Source of the DNA: Candidatus Calescibacterium sp.
Lineage (GTDB): Bacteria > Calescibacteriota > Calescibacteriia > Calescibacteriales > Calescibacteriaceae
Assembly (NCBI GenBank): GCA_025060505.1
Contig: JANXBU010000007.1
Span: 1-64,000, forward strand
DNA length: 64,000 bases
Direction of reading: 5' to 3'
Shown: positions 18,806-27,720 of the stretch, in pieces
How the letters are laid out: each line of letters begins with the position of its first letter
How positions within the stretch are numbered: the stretch's first letter is position 1
Translations under genes and position numbers: made by a program
The notes under the pieces: generated by a model
What the model was told of the DNA's origin: nothing
Database searches by the model: none
Seen by the model: only the letters and a program-made list of their open reading frames with translations

Positions 18806-20323
18806 TCATTCCCACTCGATTGTAGCCGGAGGTTTTGATGTTATATCATAAACCACTCTTGATATTTGTGGAACAGAAGCCACTATTTTTCGCGCTACTG
18901 TATCGAGGAAAGTATAATTTAGGTGTGCCCAGTCAGCCGTCATAGCATCAACAGACTCAACAACCCGAAGAGCCAAAACCCAACCATATCTTCTCCTATC
19001 GCCAACGACCCCGACACTCTTTGAATTAGTCAAAACACAAAAAGCCTGCCAGACTTTGTAGTAAAGTCCAGCCTTCATCAATTCTTCCTCAAAAATCTCC
19101 TCTGCTTCCCGAAGTATGCGAAGTTTTTCTTCCGTAACCTCCCCTATTATTCTAACAGAAAGACCTGGTCCTGGAAAAGGATGCCTGTTCATTATCTCCT
19201 CTGGTATGTTTAAAATCTTGCCGATCTCTCTGACTTCATCTTTATATAGGTATCTAAAAGGCTCTATGATTTTAAAATTAATATCCGATGGCATTCCACC
19301 AACATTGTGATGTGTTTTTATTACATCTGCCTTACCTGAAACAGAAACCCCACTTTCTATAACATCTGGATAAAGCGTCCCCTGTGCAAGATACTTCATA
19401 CCTTTGTAGGAATTAATTATACTACCGAAAACCTCTGCGAAAACCCTGCCGACTATCTTTCGTTTTTCCTCTGGATCCTCAACTCCCTTGAGCTGAGATA
19501 GAAAATTTGAAGATGCGTCAAAGACATCTATTTGTATTCCAAGAGAATTGAAATTTTTCCTGATTTTTTCGACGTCGTTCTTTCTGAGAAGTCCAGTATC
19601 TATAAGAAAATACTTGACATTCATGTTCTTGATCCTACTCAAAAGAACTGCAAGAACTGTCGAATCGGTACCTCCAGAAACAGCACAAAGAACTCCTTCC
19701 TTTATTTCAGAAAGTTCCTTCAACTTGCTCTCTAAATAAGATTCTATATTCCAATCTCTCTTTGCCCTACATATACCAAAAACAAAATTCTCAATAATTC
19801 TATCTCCAAACTGTGTATGATAAACCTCCGGGTGAAACTGAACTCCCCAGATATTCCTAAATTTAAAAACAGCGTTCGGTGAAAAATCTGTATGAGCTAA
19901 AACTTCAAAATCCTCTGGAAGAGAATCAATCACATCACCGTGAGACATCCAAACGAAAAATTCTTTCGATGGTATGCCAGATAGTATTTTATTTTTCTTT
20001 AAAACTCTGAGCTTCGTTCTACCATATTCTCCAACATCTGCCTTTCTCACTCTTCCACCAAAAATGTGAGCAATAAGCTGGCTCCCATAACATATACCGA
20101 GAATTGGTATTGGTATTCTGAAAAGTTGCAAATCAGGTCTTAAAGATTCATCAGAGTACACACTCTGCGGACCACCAGACAAAATCACTCCCGATGGATT
20201 TAACTCAGAAACTTTCTCAGAACTCACATTAAAAGGAAGAACCTCAGTATATACTCCGAGATTTCTTATTCTTCTTGAAATAAGATGAGTGTACTGAGAT
20301 CCAAAGTCAAGAATAACTATCAT
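18806..20323 (-). CDS. guaA: GMP synthase (glutamine-hydrolysing)
   Basis: The 505-residue protein has all GuaA domains. The class I glutamine amidotransferase carries nucleophile Cys in GICYGSQLIAHIFGG (about 77-91) and His-Glu in WGVQFHPEVYHT. The ATP-pyrophosphatase P-loop is CAVSGGTDSTVLAVLL. The C-terminal dimerisation domain includes RHPFPGPGLSVRIIGEVTEE and ends PPATIEWE. It converts XMP to GMP. A TATATT box at 20329-20334 sits only 5 nt before the ATG, and there is no Shine-Dalgarno site, so the mRNA may be leaderless. It is monocistronic; guaB is not in the window. Confidence 0.97.
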   Translation of the reverse strand: MIVILDFGSQYTHLISRRIRNLGVYTEVLPFNVSSEKVSELNPSGVILSGGPQSVYSDESLRPDLQLFRIPIPILGICYGSQLIAHIFGGRVRKADVGEYGRTKLRVLKKNKILSGIPSKEFFVWMSHGDVIDSLPEDFEVLAHTDFSPNAVFKFRNIWGVQFHPEVYHTQFGDRIIENFVFGICRAKRDWNIESYLESKLKELSEIKEGVLCAVSGGTDSTVLAVLLSRIKNMNVKYFLIDTGLLRKNDVEKIRKNFNSLGIQIDVFDASSNFLSQLKGVEDPEEKRKIVGRVFAEVFGSIINSYKGMKYLAQGTLYPDVIESGVSVSGKADVIKTHHNVGGMPSDINFKIIEPFRYLYKDEVREIGKILNIPEEIMNRHPFPGPGLSVRIIGEVTEEKLRILREAEEIFEEELMKAGLYYKVWQAFCVLTNSKSVGVVGDRRRYGWVLALRVVESVDAMTADWAHLNYTFLDTVARKIVASVPQISRVVYDITSKPPATIEWE

Positions 20324-20442
20324 AACAAAATATATCTTGATTTTATTGCAACATATTTTCCTTAAAATAATTTCAAAATACTAAAATGGCTTGAAGTAAG
20401 CTCTTTCTTACATTCTGCGAAGAAACTTTATCTCAGTCTTAG

Positions 20443-20543
20443 CAGGGTTGCAATAACATAAGGTAATCTGAAAAAGAATTTTGGAGCAACTTATATATTA
20501 ATGACTCAAGCAAGGGTGCAATGACATAAGGTAATCTGAAAAA
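20443..20543. repeat. Pair of 31-33 bp direct repeats separated by 37 bp
   Basis: The segments 20443-20475 and 20513-20543 share the core gcaatRacataaggtaatct (R = A or G), followed by gaaaaa, plus a conserved aggg at the left end. One base differs within the core and there is a 2-nt indel. The dimensions resemble one repeat-spacer-repeat of a CRISPR, but only two copies are seen and no cas gene is near. Confidence 0.75.
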
Positions 20544-20674
20544 CATTTGTAAGTTCCTTTATTTCCTGACCAAAATACAGAAACTACCGGATCCAAGAAT
20601 CTTGTATAGCAAAGGAATTCCGCAATCATTCAGATTTCAGTTCATAGCTTCTCTTAAACTGATATATTTTCTTA

Positions 20675-20716
20675 TTTCACTTTTTCTCATTGCACTTTCA
20701 CTTTTTCTTATTGCAC
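20675..20716. repeat. Tandem 21-bp repeat (two copies)
   Basis: Two adjacent 21-bp units, tttcactttttcTcattgcac-like, differ at one base (20675-20695 and 20696-20716). They are pyrimidine-rich on the plus strand and lie in non-coding DNA. Function unknown; slippage is the simplest origin. Confidence 0.8.
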
Positions 20717-21009
20717 TCAGCTCTCCTACTTATTATCTCTATTCTATCCGTCAAGTCAGTTTTCTTTTGCTTTTTGCAATCATGGAAACTTCAGATGGGT
20801 TTTGAACCTTGTGATTGGTTTTGAGCACTCCATAGAACTTTGTATGTTTGCCAATGAGTACTCTGTCACAATTTTTGTCTTGCGTCCGCTTGAAATCCTA
20901 TATTTGTATTCAGAAAGAACCTACAACAAAGCAACTTAGATTTTTTAGAGCAACAAAGTATCCTATTTTCATAACACTTTATTCAGATATTTATAAAATT
21001 TTGCCAAAC

Positions 21010-21897
21010 ATGGGGAAATATGATATATCTTTCAAGGAACTGATCTCAGGAGCTGAAAAAGAACTACTGAGCATCGTTGGATTAGATGTTCAGGAACTTC
21101 AACCTATGAACGTAGAATTTGCATCTGTGAGAGAAAAAAGAGCCGATAAAGTATATCTGTGTACTGTAGGCTCACAGAAAGCTCTGGCTCAAATAGAAGT
21201 TCAGCTATACTACGAAAAAGATTTTCCAGTAAGAATGGTTGGGTATTGGGCTGATTTGAAACTCGGTTTCCCAAACTACCCAATAATCCAGATAGTTCTG
21301 ACCTGCGGTAAAAAGCTAAAGGATTCAATAGATGAAGAGTTCTTCTCAGCATACCTGAAATTCAGATACATACTTGTAGATCTCTGTGAAATACCTTTTC
21401 GTAAGTTTCTAAGTTTCAACAATCCAAATATAAACGCTTTTGGGATTTTGAGCAATGATTGCAATGTTAGGGAACTGATTGAAAAGCTCCTTGAATACAA
21501 ACTTGAGAAATCAGAAATTTCATCTTTGGTAAATAAAATATACATATTGAGCAAGCTTACCGAAAGAGATAGGGAGGTGCTGAACGCTATGGAAGATATA
21601 CAGAAGATAGATATAAGGGAACTTGAACTATTTCAAATAGGGAAAAAAGAAGGGGTTCAGGAAGGAATTGAGAAGGGAATCAAGGAAGGTATGCAGAAAG
21701 GAATCAAGGAAGGTATGCAGAAAGGTTTGAGAGAAGGATTGGAGTTAGCATTGAGATTGAAGTTTGGAGCTCAGGCTCAGAAGTTCATAACGAAGATAAG
21801 GAAGATAAGAGATGTAGATACACTAAGAGAGATAGCAAAGAAGCTCCAAAGGGCAAAGACACTGAGAGATATTCAGAAGATCTTAGATTCAAATTAA
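21010..21897 (+). CDS. Rpn / PD-(D/E)XK nuclease-family transposase-like protein
   Basis: Taken from the ATG at 21010 (MGKYDISFKELISGAEKELL), the product has 295 residues. An Asp in KRADKVYLC and the pair IEVQ in KALAQIEVQLYYEKDFPVRM form the PD-(D/E)XK-like core of the Rpn/PDDEXK_2 group. A membrane-independent globular part follows. After about residue 205 come KEGVQEGIEKGIKEGMQKG-type repeats, typical of the C-terminus of these proteins, and then a helical tail. Related Rpn proteins promote recombination or act as DNA nucleases in mobile or defence contexts. No partner genes lie nearby. The in-frame extension back to 20848 is not family-like. Confidence 0.8.
   Translation: MGKYDISFKELISGAEKELLSIVGLDVQELQPMNVEFASVREKRADKVYLCTVGSQKALAQIEVQLYYEKDFPVRMVGYWADLKLGFPNYPIIQIVLTCGKKLKDSIDEEFFSAYLKFRYILVDLCEIPFRKFLSFNNPNINAFGILSNDCNVRELIEKLLEYKLEKSEISSLVNKIYILSKLTERDREVLNAMEDIQKIDIRELELFQIGKKEGVQEGIEKGIKEGMQKGIKEGMQKGLREGLELALRLKFGAQAQKFITKIRKIRDVDTLREIAKKLQRAKTLRDIQKILDSN
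21673..21720 (+). repeat. 24-bp tandem repeat encoding KEGMQKGI units
   Basis: Two 24-bp units (21673-21696 and 21697-21720) differ at one base and encode successive KGIKEGMQ octapeptides. The unit keeps frame, so copy number can change without breaking the protein. This matches the variable repeat linker known in Rpn-family proteins. Confidence 0.85.
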
Positions 21898-22186
21898 TCG
21901 ATTTTTGGATCAATCAACATTTCTGCTACAGTTATAGATTATGTTTTGGCTATGGATTAATCTTTTTCATAAAAACTTCGAATACAAGATTTTGTGGTTG
22001 CAACAAATCCTCCTTGTCAAGAAATTATATCTCAGCTGTGGTGTGGGATGACGAAGATATGCAGGAAGATATGAAAAATTCTTGGCGGTTTTGTTATTTC
22101 AATTTCTTGGTGAAGCAGAGAAGTTATTTGAATGATTTTGAAGTTTTTTCGGAGATTTTGCTGAGATCATATTTATAACTCTATTT

Positions 22187-23419
22187 TCAAAGGATATTTA
22201 ACCTTCTTGTAATGAATTCTGCGAATGAGGTTATTGGATCTGGAAACTTGCAGACTTCTGGTTGATATGAAAGCTCAAATCGTCTGATTTCGCTTAAGCT
22301 TATTTTCTTTTTCATTGAAATGTAAGATATATCAAGAAGATGTCTTACTTCTGAACGAAGCTCGCAAAATGCTTGGATCTCTTGAATTAATCCGCTATTG
22401 TCTACCTCCGTAAAGATACTAAGTTTTCTATCATCAAAGGGTAGAACTTTCATTTCAACGGATAATTTCTGGATGTTTTGTGGTTTGTGTATTCTTGCGG
22501 TTTTTCCTATCTCATATCCAAATGCCTTTATAAGAACTGGTGGAATTATCAGCTCATACTTTTCATCTGGTTCTTTTCCTTCCAAAATCTTTTTTATATT
22601 TCTTGCGGAAACCCTTGCTTGCTCAGCAGCAATCGGAGCGACTCTCGGTATTTTTATGTCGTATGATATGCAATCTCCTGCTGCGAATATTCTTTCAAAT
22701 GGTTTTTGATTTGAAACATCAATTACTCTCATAAAGTCATCTACTCTGATTTCAAAATTCATCGGGGATACAGGTTTGAATCCTGTGCAGAATATCAGAA
22801 GGTCAAGATCTGGGGGCTCATTTATAAATTTTCCAAAGTGAAATTTTATGTTTTTCAAGCTTATTTTCTGCATAAGTTTTTCTGCTAGATTTTTTTCTAG
22901 AAGATCGGGGAGAATTTGATCTTTTGCTTCAAAAACTTCTATTTCAATTGGGTAATTGCAAAGCGCACTTGCAAGTTCCAGCCCTAGAATCCCTGCTCCA
23001 ACTATCCCGATCCTTTTTGAATAAGGTATATTATTTTTTATGTTCAGAACATCTTCATATTTTGTTGCCTTGAAGATTTTGGGACTTTGATAGGGTATTT
23101 TTATTTCTCCACCTGTTGCTATGAATAGAAAATCAAATTCAATCTGATCCATGGTTCCATTTTTTTCATACGATACAGAGAGCTTGTAAGGATCTACATG
23201 TTTTGCTTCGCCAATGAATTTTATCTGGTATGTTCCAAATGGCTCTATAAGTTGTTCTGTTTTTATTTTTCCTTCAATTGCTTCTGGTATTGAACAAGGA
23301 TGGAATACAGATAAACCTCTTTTTTCAAACAGGAAGATTTCACATGGAACTTTTAGTCTTCTGATTTCAGATATAAAAGTTATTCCAGCGGTTCCAAGTC
23401 CTATTACTCCGATTCTCAT
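22187..23419 (-). CDS. FAD/NAD(P)-dependent disulfide-reductase-family oxidoreductase (CoA-disulfide reductase/NADH oxidase-like)
   Basis: From ATG at 23419 (MRIGVIGLGTAGITFISEIR) the protein has 410 residues. It shows an N-terminal FAD Rossmann motif GLGTAG, a second dinucleotide motif GIVGAGILGLELASAL at about 140-155, and the FAD-closing motif FERIFAAGDC. A single Cys in VFHPCSIPEAIEG near residue 40 occupies the position of the redox Cys of CoA-disulfide reductase, NADH oxidase and polysulfide reductase. The C-terminal dimerisation domain is present but diverged. The substrate cannot be told from sequence. A TTG eight codons upstream is in frame, but the ATG lies just past the nagZ stop, giving tight spacing and probable cotranscription. 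Confidence 0.82.
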   Translation of the reverse strand: MRIGVIGLGTAGITFISEIRRLKVPCEIFLFEKRGLSVFHPCSIPEAIEGKIKTEQLIEPFGTYQIKFIGEAKHVDPYKLSVSYEKNGTMDQIEFDFLFIATGGEIKIPYQSPKIFKATKYEDVLNIKNNIPYSKRIGIVGAGILGLELASALCNYPIEIEVFEAKDQILPDLLEKNLAEKLMQKISLKNIKFHFGKFINEPPDLDLLIFCTGFKPVSPMNFEIRVDDFMRVIDVSNQKPFERIFAAGDCISYDIKIPRVAPIAAEQARVSARNIKKILEGKEPDEKYELIIPPVLIKAFGYEIGKTARIHKPQNIQKLSVEMKVLPFDDRKLSIFTEVDNSGLIQEIQAFCELRSEVRHLLDISYISMKKKISLSEIRRFELSYQPEVCKFPDPITSFAEFITRRLNIL

Positions 23420-23423
23420 ATTG

Positions 23424-24398
23424 CTATGATATTTTTTTTGCAAAATTTCTTTTAAATCTCAGGAATGCCATTCGTTTTACCGAATCCTGTATTCTACTTT
23501 GTTCAAATCTTTTTGCTTCGCGAGAAAAATCCTCAAAGACCTTTGCAAGAAGGTTATAGTCGTTTTTACAAATAAGTAGAGCATCGCATCCTGCTTCAAA
23601 TGATTTTAGAGCTAAGGATGAAATATCACCAAAACCATCAAGTGCTTTCATACCAAGATCATCTGTTATAACACATCCTGAAAAGAAACTCTTGAGAATT
23701 GAGATTGTTTTTGCTGAAAGCGTTGCTGGCAGTTTGGGATCGATATCTTTTATGATTATATGGGCAGTCATTATACCGTAAACTGTTGAAGAAATCAACC
23801 TAAAAGGTTTTATATGATTTTCTAAATCCGAAAATTTCTGGTAGGGTAATACGTGATGTGAATCTTCTTCAACAAGGCCGTGTCCTGGAAAATGTTTGGC
23901 AACAGGTAGAACTCCGCCAGAAATCATACCTTTTGAAAAGCTTTCTGCAATTCTTGCAACAATATTGGGATCATCTGAGTATGCTCTATCTCCTATTACA
24001 GAGAAGTTATATCCATATAGATCTACGCAAGGAGCAAAATTTACATCAATTCCAAGATATGATAAAAATGAGCCGAGCTTCTGTCCGAGTTCAAATACGT
24101 CATCATCCGATATTACCTTTTTCTCATACATTGAGCCTATTTCGCGAGGTGGAGGGAGCTCAAACGGTGGCTTTATTCTCATAACTCTTCCACCTTCTTG
24201 ATCTACGCAGATAAAGAGATTGTATCCGATTTTTCCCTTTATTGAATAAAGAAATTCTCTTGTGGTCTCGTAATCATCAGGTATATTGTGTGAGAAGATA
24301 ATTATGCCAGATGGTTTATATGTATTTAGGAAATCAATTAGCTCCTGAGTTATGTTATTTTTTTCCTTTATACCAACTATAAAAAATCCAGCAAACAT
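23424..24398 (-). CDS. nagZ: Beta-N-acetylhexosaminidase (glycoside hydrolase family 3)
   Basis: The 324-residue protein carries GH3 NagZ motifs: FICVDQEGGRVMRIKPPF (about 76-93), GIDVNFAPCVDL, KHFPGHGLVEEDSHHVLP with the His-Asp pair used as acid/base, and VITDDLGMKAL with the nucleophile Asp. NagZ removes GlcNAc from muropeptides during cell-wall recycling, normally in the cytosol. No signal peptide is needed; the first residues (MFAGFFIVGIKEK) are the first barrel strand. A GATAAAAT box at 24404-24411 lies 5 nt before the ATG without a Shine-Dalgarno site. The flavoprotein gene follows after 4 nt. Confidence 0.93.
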   Translation of the reverse strand: MFAGFFIVGIKEKNNITQELIDFLNTYKPSGIIIFSHNIPDDYETTREFLYSIKGKIGYNLFICVDQEGGRVMRIKPPFELPPPREIGSMYEKKVISDDDVFELGQKLGSFLSYLGIDVNFAPCVDLYGYNFSVIGDRAYSDDPNIVARIAESFSKGMISGGVLPVAKHFPGHGLVEEDSHHVLPYQKFSDLENHIKPFRLISSTVYGIMTAHIIIKDIDPKLPATLSAKTISILKSFFSGCVITDDLGMKALDGFGDISSLALKSFEAGCDALLICKNDYNLLAKVFEDFSREAKRFEQSRIQDSVKRMAFLRFKRNFAKKIS

Positions 24399-24692
24399 AT
24401 TAGATTTTATCTTGAATTCGGGGGAGATGGGAATGATAAAAATAGAAATTAATTTTATTTTATTTAGAACCGTGCAAAGCTTTTCCGTTGAGATTTAGGA
24501 GGATATTGGTTCGGCTTTTGTAGTAATGTAATTTTTTGGTCAATCTTTTTCTCAATTATAGAATTTTGTCCTGCACTGTTTTTGAAACCTGAATTTTAGA
24601 GTTTTTGATTTTTGCGATAGATCAATCAATTTTTTTCTTTTACAAGGTATTATGTTCAGGAAAAATTTTTCATGATGTATTATATTTAAACT

Positions 24693-25640
24693 ATGCTTTT
24701 GCTGAGTCTTGTATTCATAGGTAATATAACTATCAAGTTTGCGTCAATAGCTCCCGAGGGTTCATACTGGTATAATATGGCTAAGAACGTAGAGAGGACT
24801 TTATCAAAGGATCAGGGTATAAAGATTATTATATATGGTGGAACTTCTATGGGAGATGAGACGGAGATAGTGAAAAAAATAAGAATAGGTCAGCTTCATG
24901 CTGCTGGTATGACAAGCCACGGACTTGAAATGATAGCTCCGGAAATAAGAGCATACGATATACCACTTGTTTTTGAATCTTATGAAGAGTTTTTTGCTGT
25001 AAGAGATGCTTTGTTCCCAGAATTGCAGAAGAGATTTGAAGAAAGAGGATACAAATTACTTTCTCATTTTGCAATAGGATTTATATATATTTTCTCGCGT
25101 AAGGAGAATCCTTGGAACACAAATCTTTGGGTTTGGGTTGGGGATGTTTTGTCCGAAGCTCAAGGAAAGGAGATGAGAGAGCTTTTCAAGGTAATCCCTC
25201 TTCAGATTGGAGATGTTTTGCAAGCGTTGGCAACAGGTATGATAGATTCTGTTTTTAATGCTTGGTACGCTCTTCAGGCTTTGCAATGGGGAAATCATAT
25301 AAAGTCTTATATATCTGTACCGCAGCATCTTTATACTGCTGGGATAGTGATAAGAAAAGATGTTTGGGATAAACTACCAGAGGATGTAAAAAGGGAGGGG
25401 CAAAAGAGTATTTTCGAAGCTGGTATTAACACTGAAAGGGAAGTTATAAAACTCAATCAGGAGACCCAAGAACGTTTTCTCAGCAAAATGAAAAGAATTT
25501 CAGAACCCAAAGAAAACATAGAAAAATTGAGAGCATCTATGCAGAGAATTAAACAAAGAATTCTTGATGAGAATCAGAAGATAAAGGAATTTTATACCCT
25601 TATAGAAAAGGAGCTTGCGAAAATAAGAAAGCCTAACTGA
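24693..25640 (+). CDS. TRAP-type substrate-binding protein (DctP-like), orphan
   Basis: The 315-residue protein has a very short signal sequence (MLLLSLVFIGNITIKFAS) and a DctP-fold body. Recognisable segments are IKFASIAPEGSYWYNMAKN, IIIYGGTSMGDETEIVKKIRIGQL, WVWVGD and VLQALATGMIDSVFNAWYALQAL. It would bind a carboxylate or similar solute in the periplasm for a TRAP transporter. No DctQ or DctM membrane component is in the window. The C-terminal 60 residues are a long charged helix. The usual substrate-carboxylate Arg is not obvious, WVWVGD standing in its place. Leader peptide cleavage is uncertain because the hydrophobic part is short. Confidence 0.85.
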   Translation: MLLLSLVFIGNITIKFASIAPEGSYWYNMAKNVERTLSKDQGIKIIIYGGTSMGDETEIVKKIRIGQLHAAGMTSHGLEMIAPEIRAYDIPLVFESYEEFFAVRDALFPELQKRFEERGYKLLSHFAIGFIYIFSRKENPWNTNLWVWVGDVLSEAQGKEMRELFKVIPLQIGDVLQALATGMIDSVFNAWYALQALQWGNHIKSYISVPQHLYTAGIVIRKDVWDKLPEDVKREGQKSIFEAGINTEREVIKLNQETQERFLSKMKRISEPKENIEKLRASMQRIKQRILDENQKIKEFYTLIEKELAKIRKPN

Positions 25641-25700
25641 ATAAATAATTGATGAGTGTTCTGGAAATTTTATCACGTTGGGCAGATTTGTGTTCTCTCA

Positions 25701-27626
25701 TCACTCACTCTGAAAACATTCTTTAGATTCATCTAAATACTTTCTTAACTTGTCTAATAACTCAGTTCTCAGGTATATTGTATATGTGTGAGCATTTCCT
25801 CTTATATCTTTTGTTTTATGCGATAACAACAAAGTGAATTTATTTTTATCAGTGAGATCACTCTTGTTTATATCGCTTTCTTCTCCTGAAATTATCAGGA
25901 CATCGGATATATTTACAGAGTTTATACAGGAGGAAAAATTATTTGTTTCCCATTTGTGTATGGATCCCCAGAACAAGAACGAACATCCAGATTCTACTAG
26001 TTTACCTTCTTTTATATATCCACACTTTATATTTATTGGATCTTGATAATTAATATTTACTGTCTGTATAAGTGTTGATACTTTTTGGTAGTGTTCAAAC
26101 CAAGGAGAATATTTCAAAAAGTATCGGTCATAAAGAGTGCACTGCGGTTTATTCTTCAGGGTTTCTATTATTGGATTGAAAGCAAGGAGTGGTTGGTCTG
26201 TTTTTGGCATCTTTGGAAAATTGGTCAGAAATTGCAAAATAAAGAGTAATAAGACCAGAATTTTTGCTGTTCTGTTCCCAACAATTGCAGAGAAGGGATA
26301 TGTTAAAATAACAAACCACATGAAAAATCTTCCCTGAACATGTATTGTTGGGAGAGCTGACCAGAGCATGTATATTAACGGAGCAAAGATTGATACAGTA
26401 AGAAAAAGCGCTAGATCTTTCTTCCGCAGAGACCTAACAAAAAACAAAAGGAAGGTGTGTAGAGAGAAGATCCAGAAAAATATTCCGAAACCTTTATGGT
26501 AGCTTATTTCTAAATTGTCGTACTTTATGAATGCTAAAAATATTCTTATGTATCTGTGCCAGAGAACTTGGGGGTTGAATATATCTTCTCCCTGAGGGTA
26601 TATCATTTTGCCTAGTTCTGAAAACGGATTAGGATATACTGGGAATCCAAAATCAATGAGATTCAGAACATACCAGGGAGCTGATGTGATCACGATTACA
26701 AAGTTTCCAACCAAAAAATATTTTCTGTGCAAAATTAGTATGATTTCAAGAGCTGGAAGAAATAGAAGTCCTGTGTATTTTGTTCCTATTAAGTATCCCA
26801 TGTAAAGTGATGCTGTGGTTATGTCAAGAAGACTTGGTTTTATTTTCTCTTTTATTATTTTGAACTGGAACGCAAAAGATGAAATGAAAAATGCTGCAAA
26901 GGCAAGATCAACATAATTTGATCTGAGTTGTCCTATAAAAACAGGTGTTATGAATGTGAAGGCTGAAACTAAAAAAGATTGCTGTAATTGTGCTCCAAGA
27001 ATTCTTGAAATATAATATACTGCGTTTGCACATATGAGAAGAAATATTATGTTTGCAAAGTCAACAAACCTATCGCTTCCTGAAATGAGAATATATGTTT
27101 CAAACACTGTGTATGGTATCTGTGGAAAAGCCATTCGTGGATCGCAACTTTCGTTTAGTCTTATGAGTTTTCCGCTCCTTATATTTTCCCAAATTACAGG
27201 AAGTCTATATCCGTAATCATCTGTTCCCGTTGGAGGAAAAAAGAAAGCGATAATAAACACATAGACCAAAGAAACTGAAACCAGTAACAGAGCAACTTTT
27301 GATGATAAGGAGAGCGAGCCAAAGAACGATACAAATTTTTTAATTGTTTCCGAGCTCCTTAAATTCTTTTTTGGGATAATCAATAAAGATATTACCAAGT
27401 TGAGTATTACAAAGGCAATAGGTTTTTTCATTGAAACAACTGAAAGAAGGAAGTTTGTGGAATAAATTTGTAAAAATGCGTAGCAGAATGCGTGAATTAG
27501 TCTTTCAGAAAGTGATTCCTTCTTTATAGTGATTAGCCATACGAAAGTTATTGAGAAAAAGAAAATGAGAAACAATAAAAGGTAAGCAGATTCTCTGAGA
27601 AACAAAAGAATTATATCCAGAGACAC
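25701..27626 (-). CDS. Polytopic membrane glycosyltransferase, GT-C superfamily (ArnT/PMT-like)
   Basis: The 641-residue protein has roughly 12 hydrophobic segments, followed by a soluble domain of about 150 residues at the C-terminus. The first large loop carries FFFPPTGTDDYGYRLPVIWE (about 129-148), an acidic pair after a membrane helix as in GT-C enzymes that use polyprenyl-phosphate sugars. Such enzymes add sugars to proteins or lipids on the periplasmic face. The start is GTG at 27626; no Shine-Dalgarno site is clear. It is divergent from rfbB, 94 bp away, which fits a role in surface polysaccharide or glycoprotein assembly. Acceptor and donor are unknown. Confidence 0.7.
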   Translation of the reverse strand: MSLDIILLFLRESAYLLLFLIFFFSITFVWLITIKKESLSERLIHAFCYAFLQIYSTNFLLSVVSMKKPIAFVILNLVISLLIIPKKNLRSSETIKKFVSFFGSLSLSSKVALLLVSVSLVYVFIIAFFFPPTGTDDYGYRLPVIWENIRSGKLIRLNESCDPRMAFPQIPYTVFETYILISGSDRFVDFANIIFLLICANAVYYISRILGAQLQQSFLVSAFTFITPVFIGQLRSNYVDLAFAAFFISSFAFQFKIIKEKIKPSLLDITTASLYMGYLIGTKYTGLLFLPALEIILILHRKYFLVGNFVIVITSAPWYVLNLIDFGFPVYPNPFSELGKMIYPQGEDIFNPQVLWHRYIRIFLAFIKYDNLEISYHKGFGIFFWIFSLHTFLLFFVRSLRKKDLALFLTVSIFAPLIYMLWSALPTIHVQGRFFMWFVILTYPFSAIVGNRTAKILVLLLFILQFLTNFPKMPKTDQPLLAFNPIIETLKNKPQCTLYDRYFLKYSPWFEHYQKVSTLIQTVNINYQDPINIKCGYIKEGKLVESGCSFLFWGSIHKWETNNFSSCINSVNISDVLIISGEESDINKSDLTDKNKFTLLLSHKTKDIRGNAHTYTIYLRTELLDKLRKYLDESKECFQSE

Positions 27627-27720
27627 AGTTTAGCAGAAACTATAAATTTATATATACTTCGCAAAGTTTTAAAATCTTGTAATTACTTTTTGAATTTGAG
27701 TTTGTTGAAAATTTCCTTGT

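Larger units (their letters stand above)
20324..21009. other. Repeat-containing intergenic region upstream of the Rpn-like gene
   Basis: This roughly 690-bp gap holds two short repeat pairs (20443-20543 and 20675-20716) and no convincing gene. The frame of the downstream gene stays open back to 20848, but those 54 extra codons do not resemble the family and lack a ribosome site. The 67-codon frame at 20602-20805 only reflects the tandem repeat. Confidence 0.55.

Noticed and set aside
20443-20543. Active CRISPR array
   Set aside because: Only two repeats, with a mismatch and an indel, and no cas gene in 64 kb. Kept only as a direct repeat.
20848-21009. N-terminal extension of the Rpn-like gene
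   Set aside because: The 54 extra residues lack family resemblance and overlap the AT-rich leader; the ATG at 21010 begins the recognisable domain.
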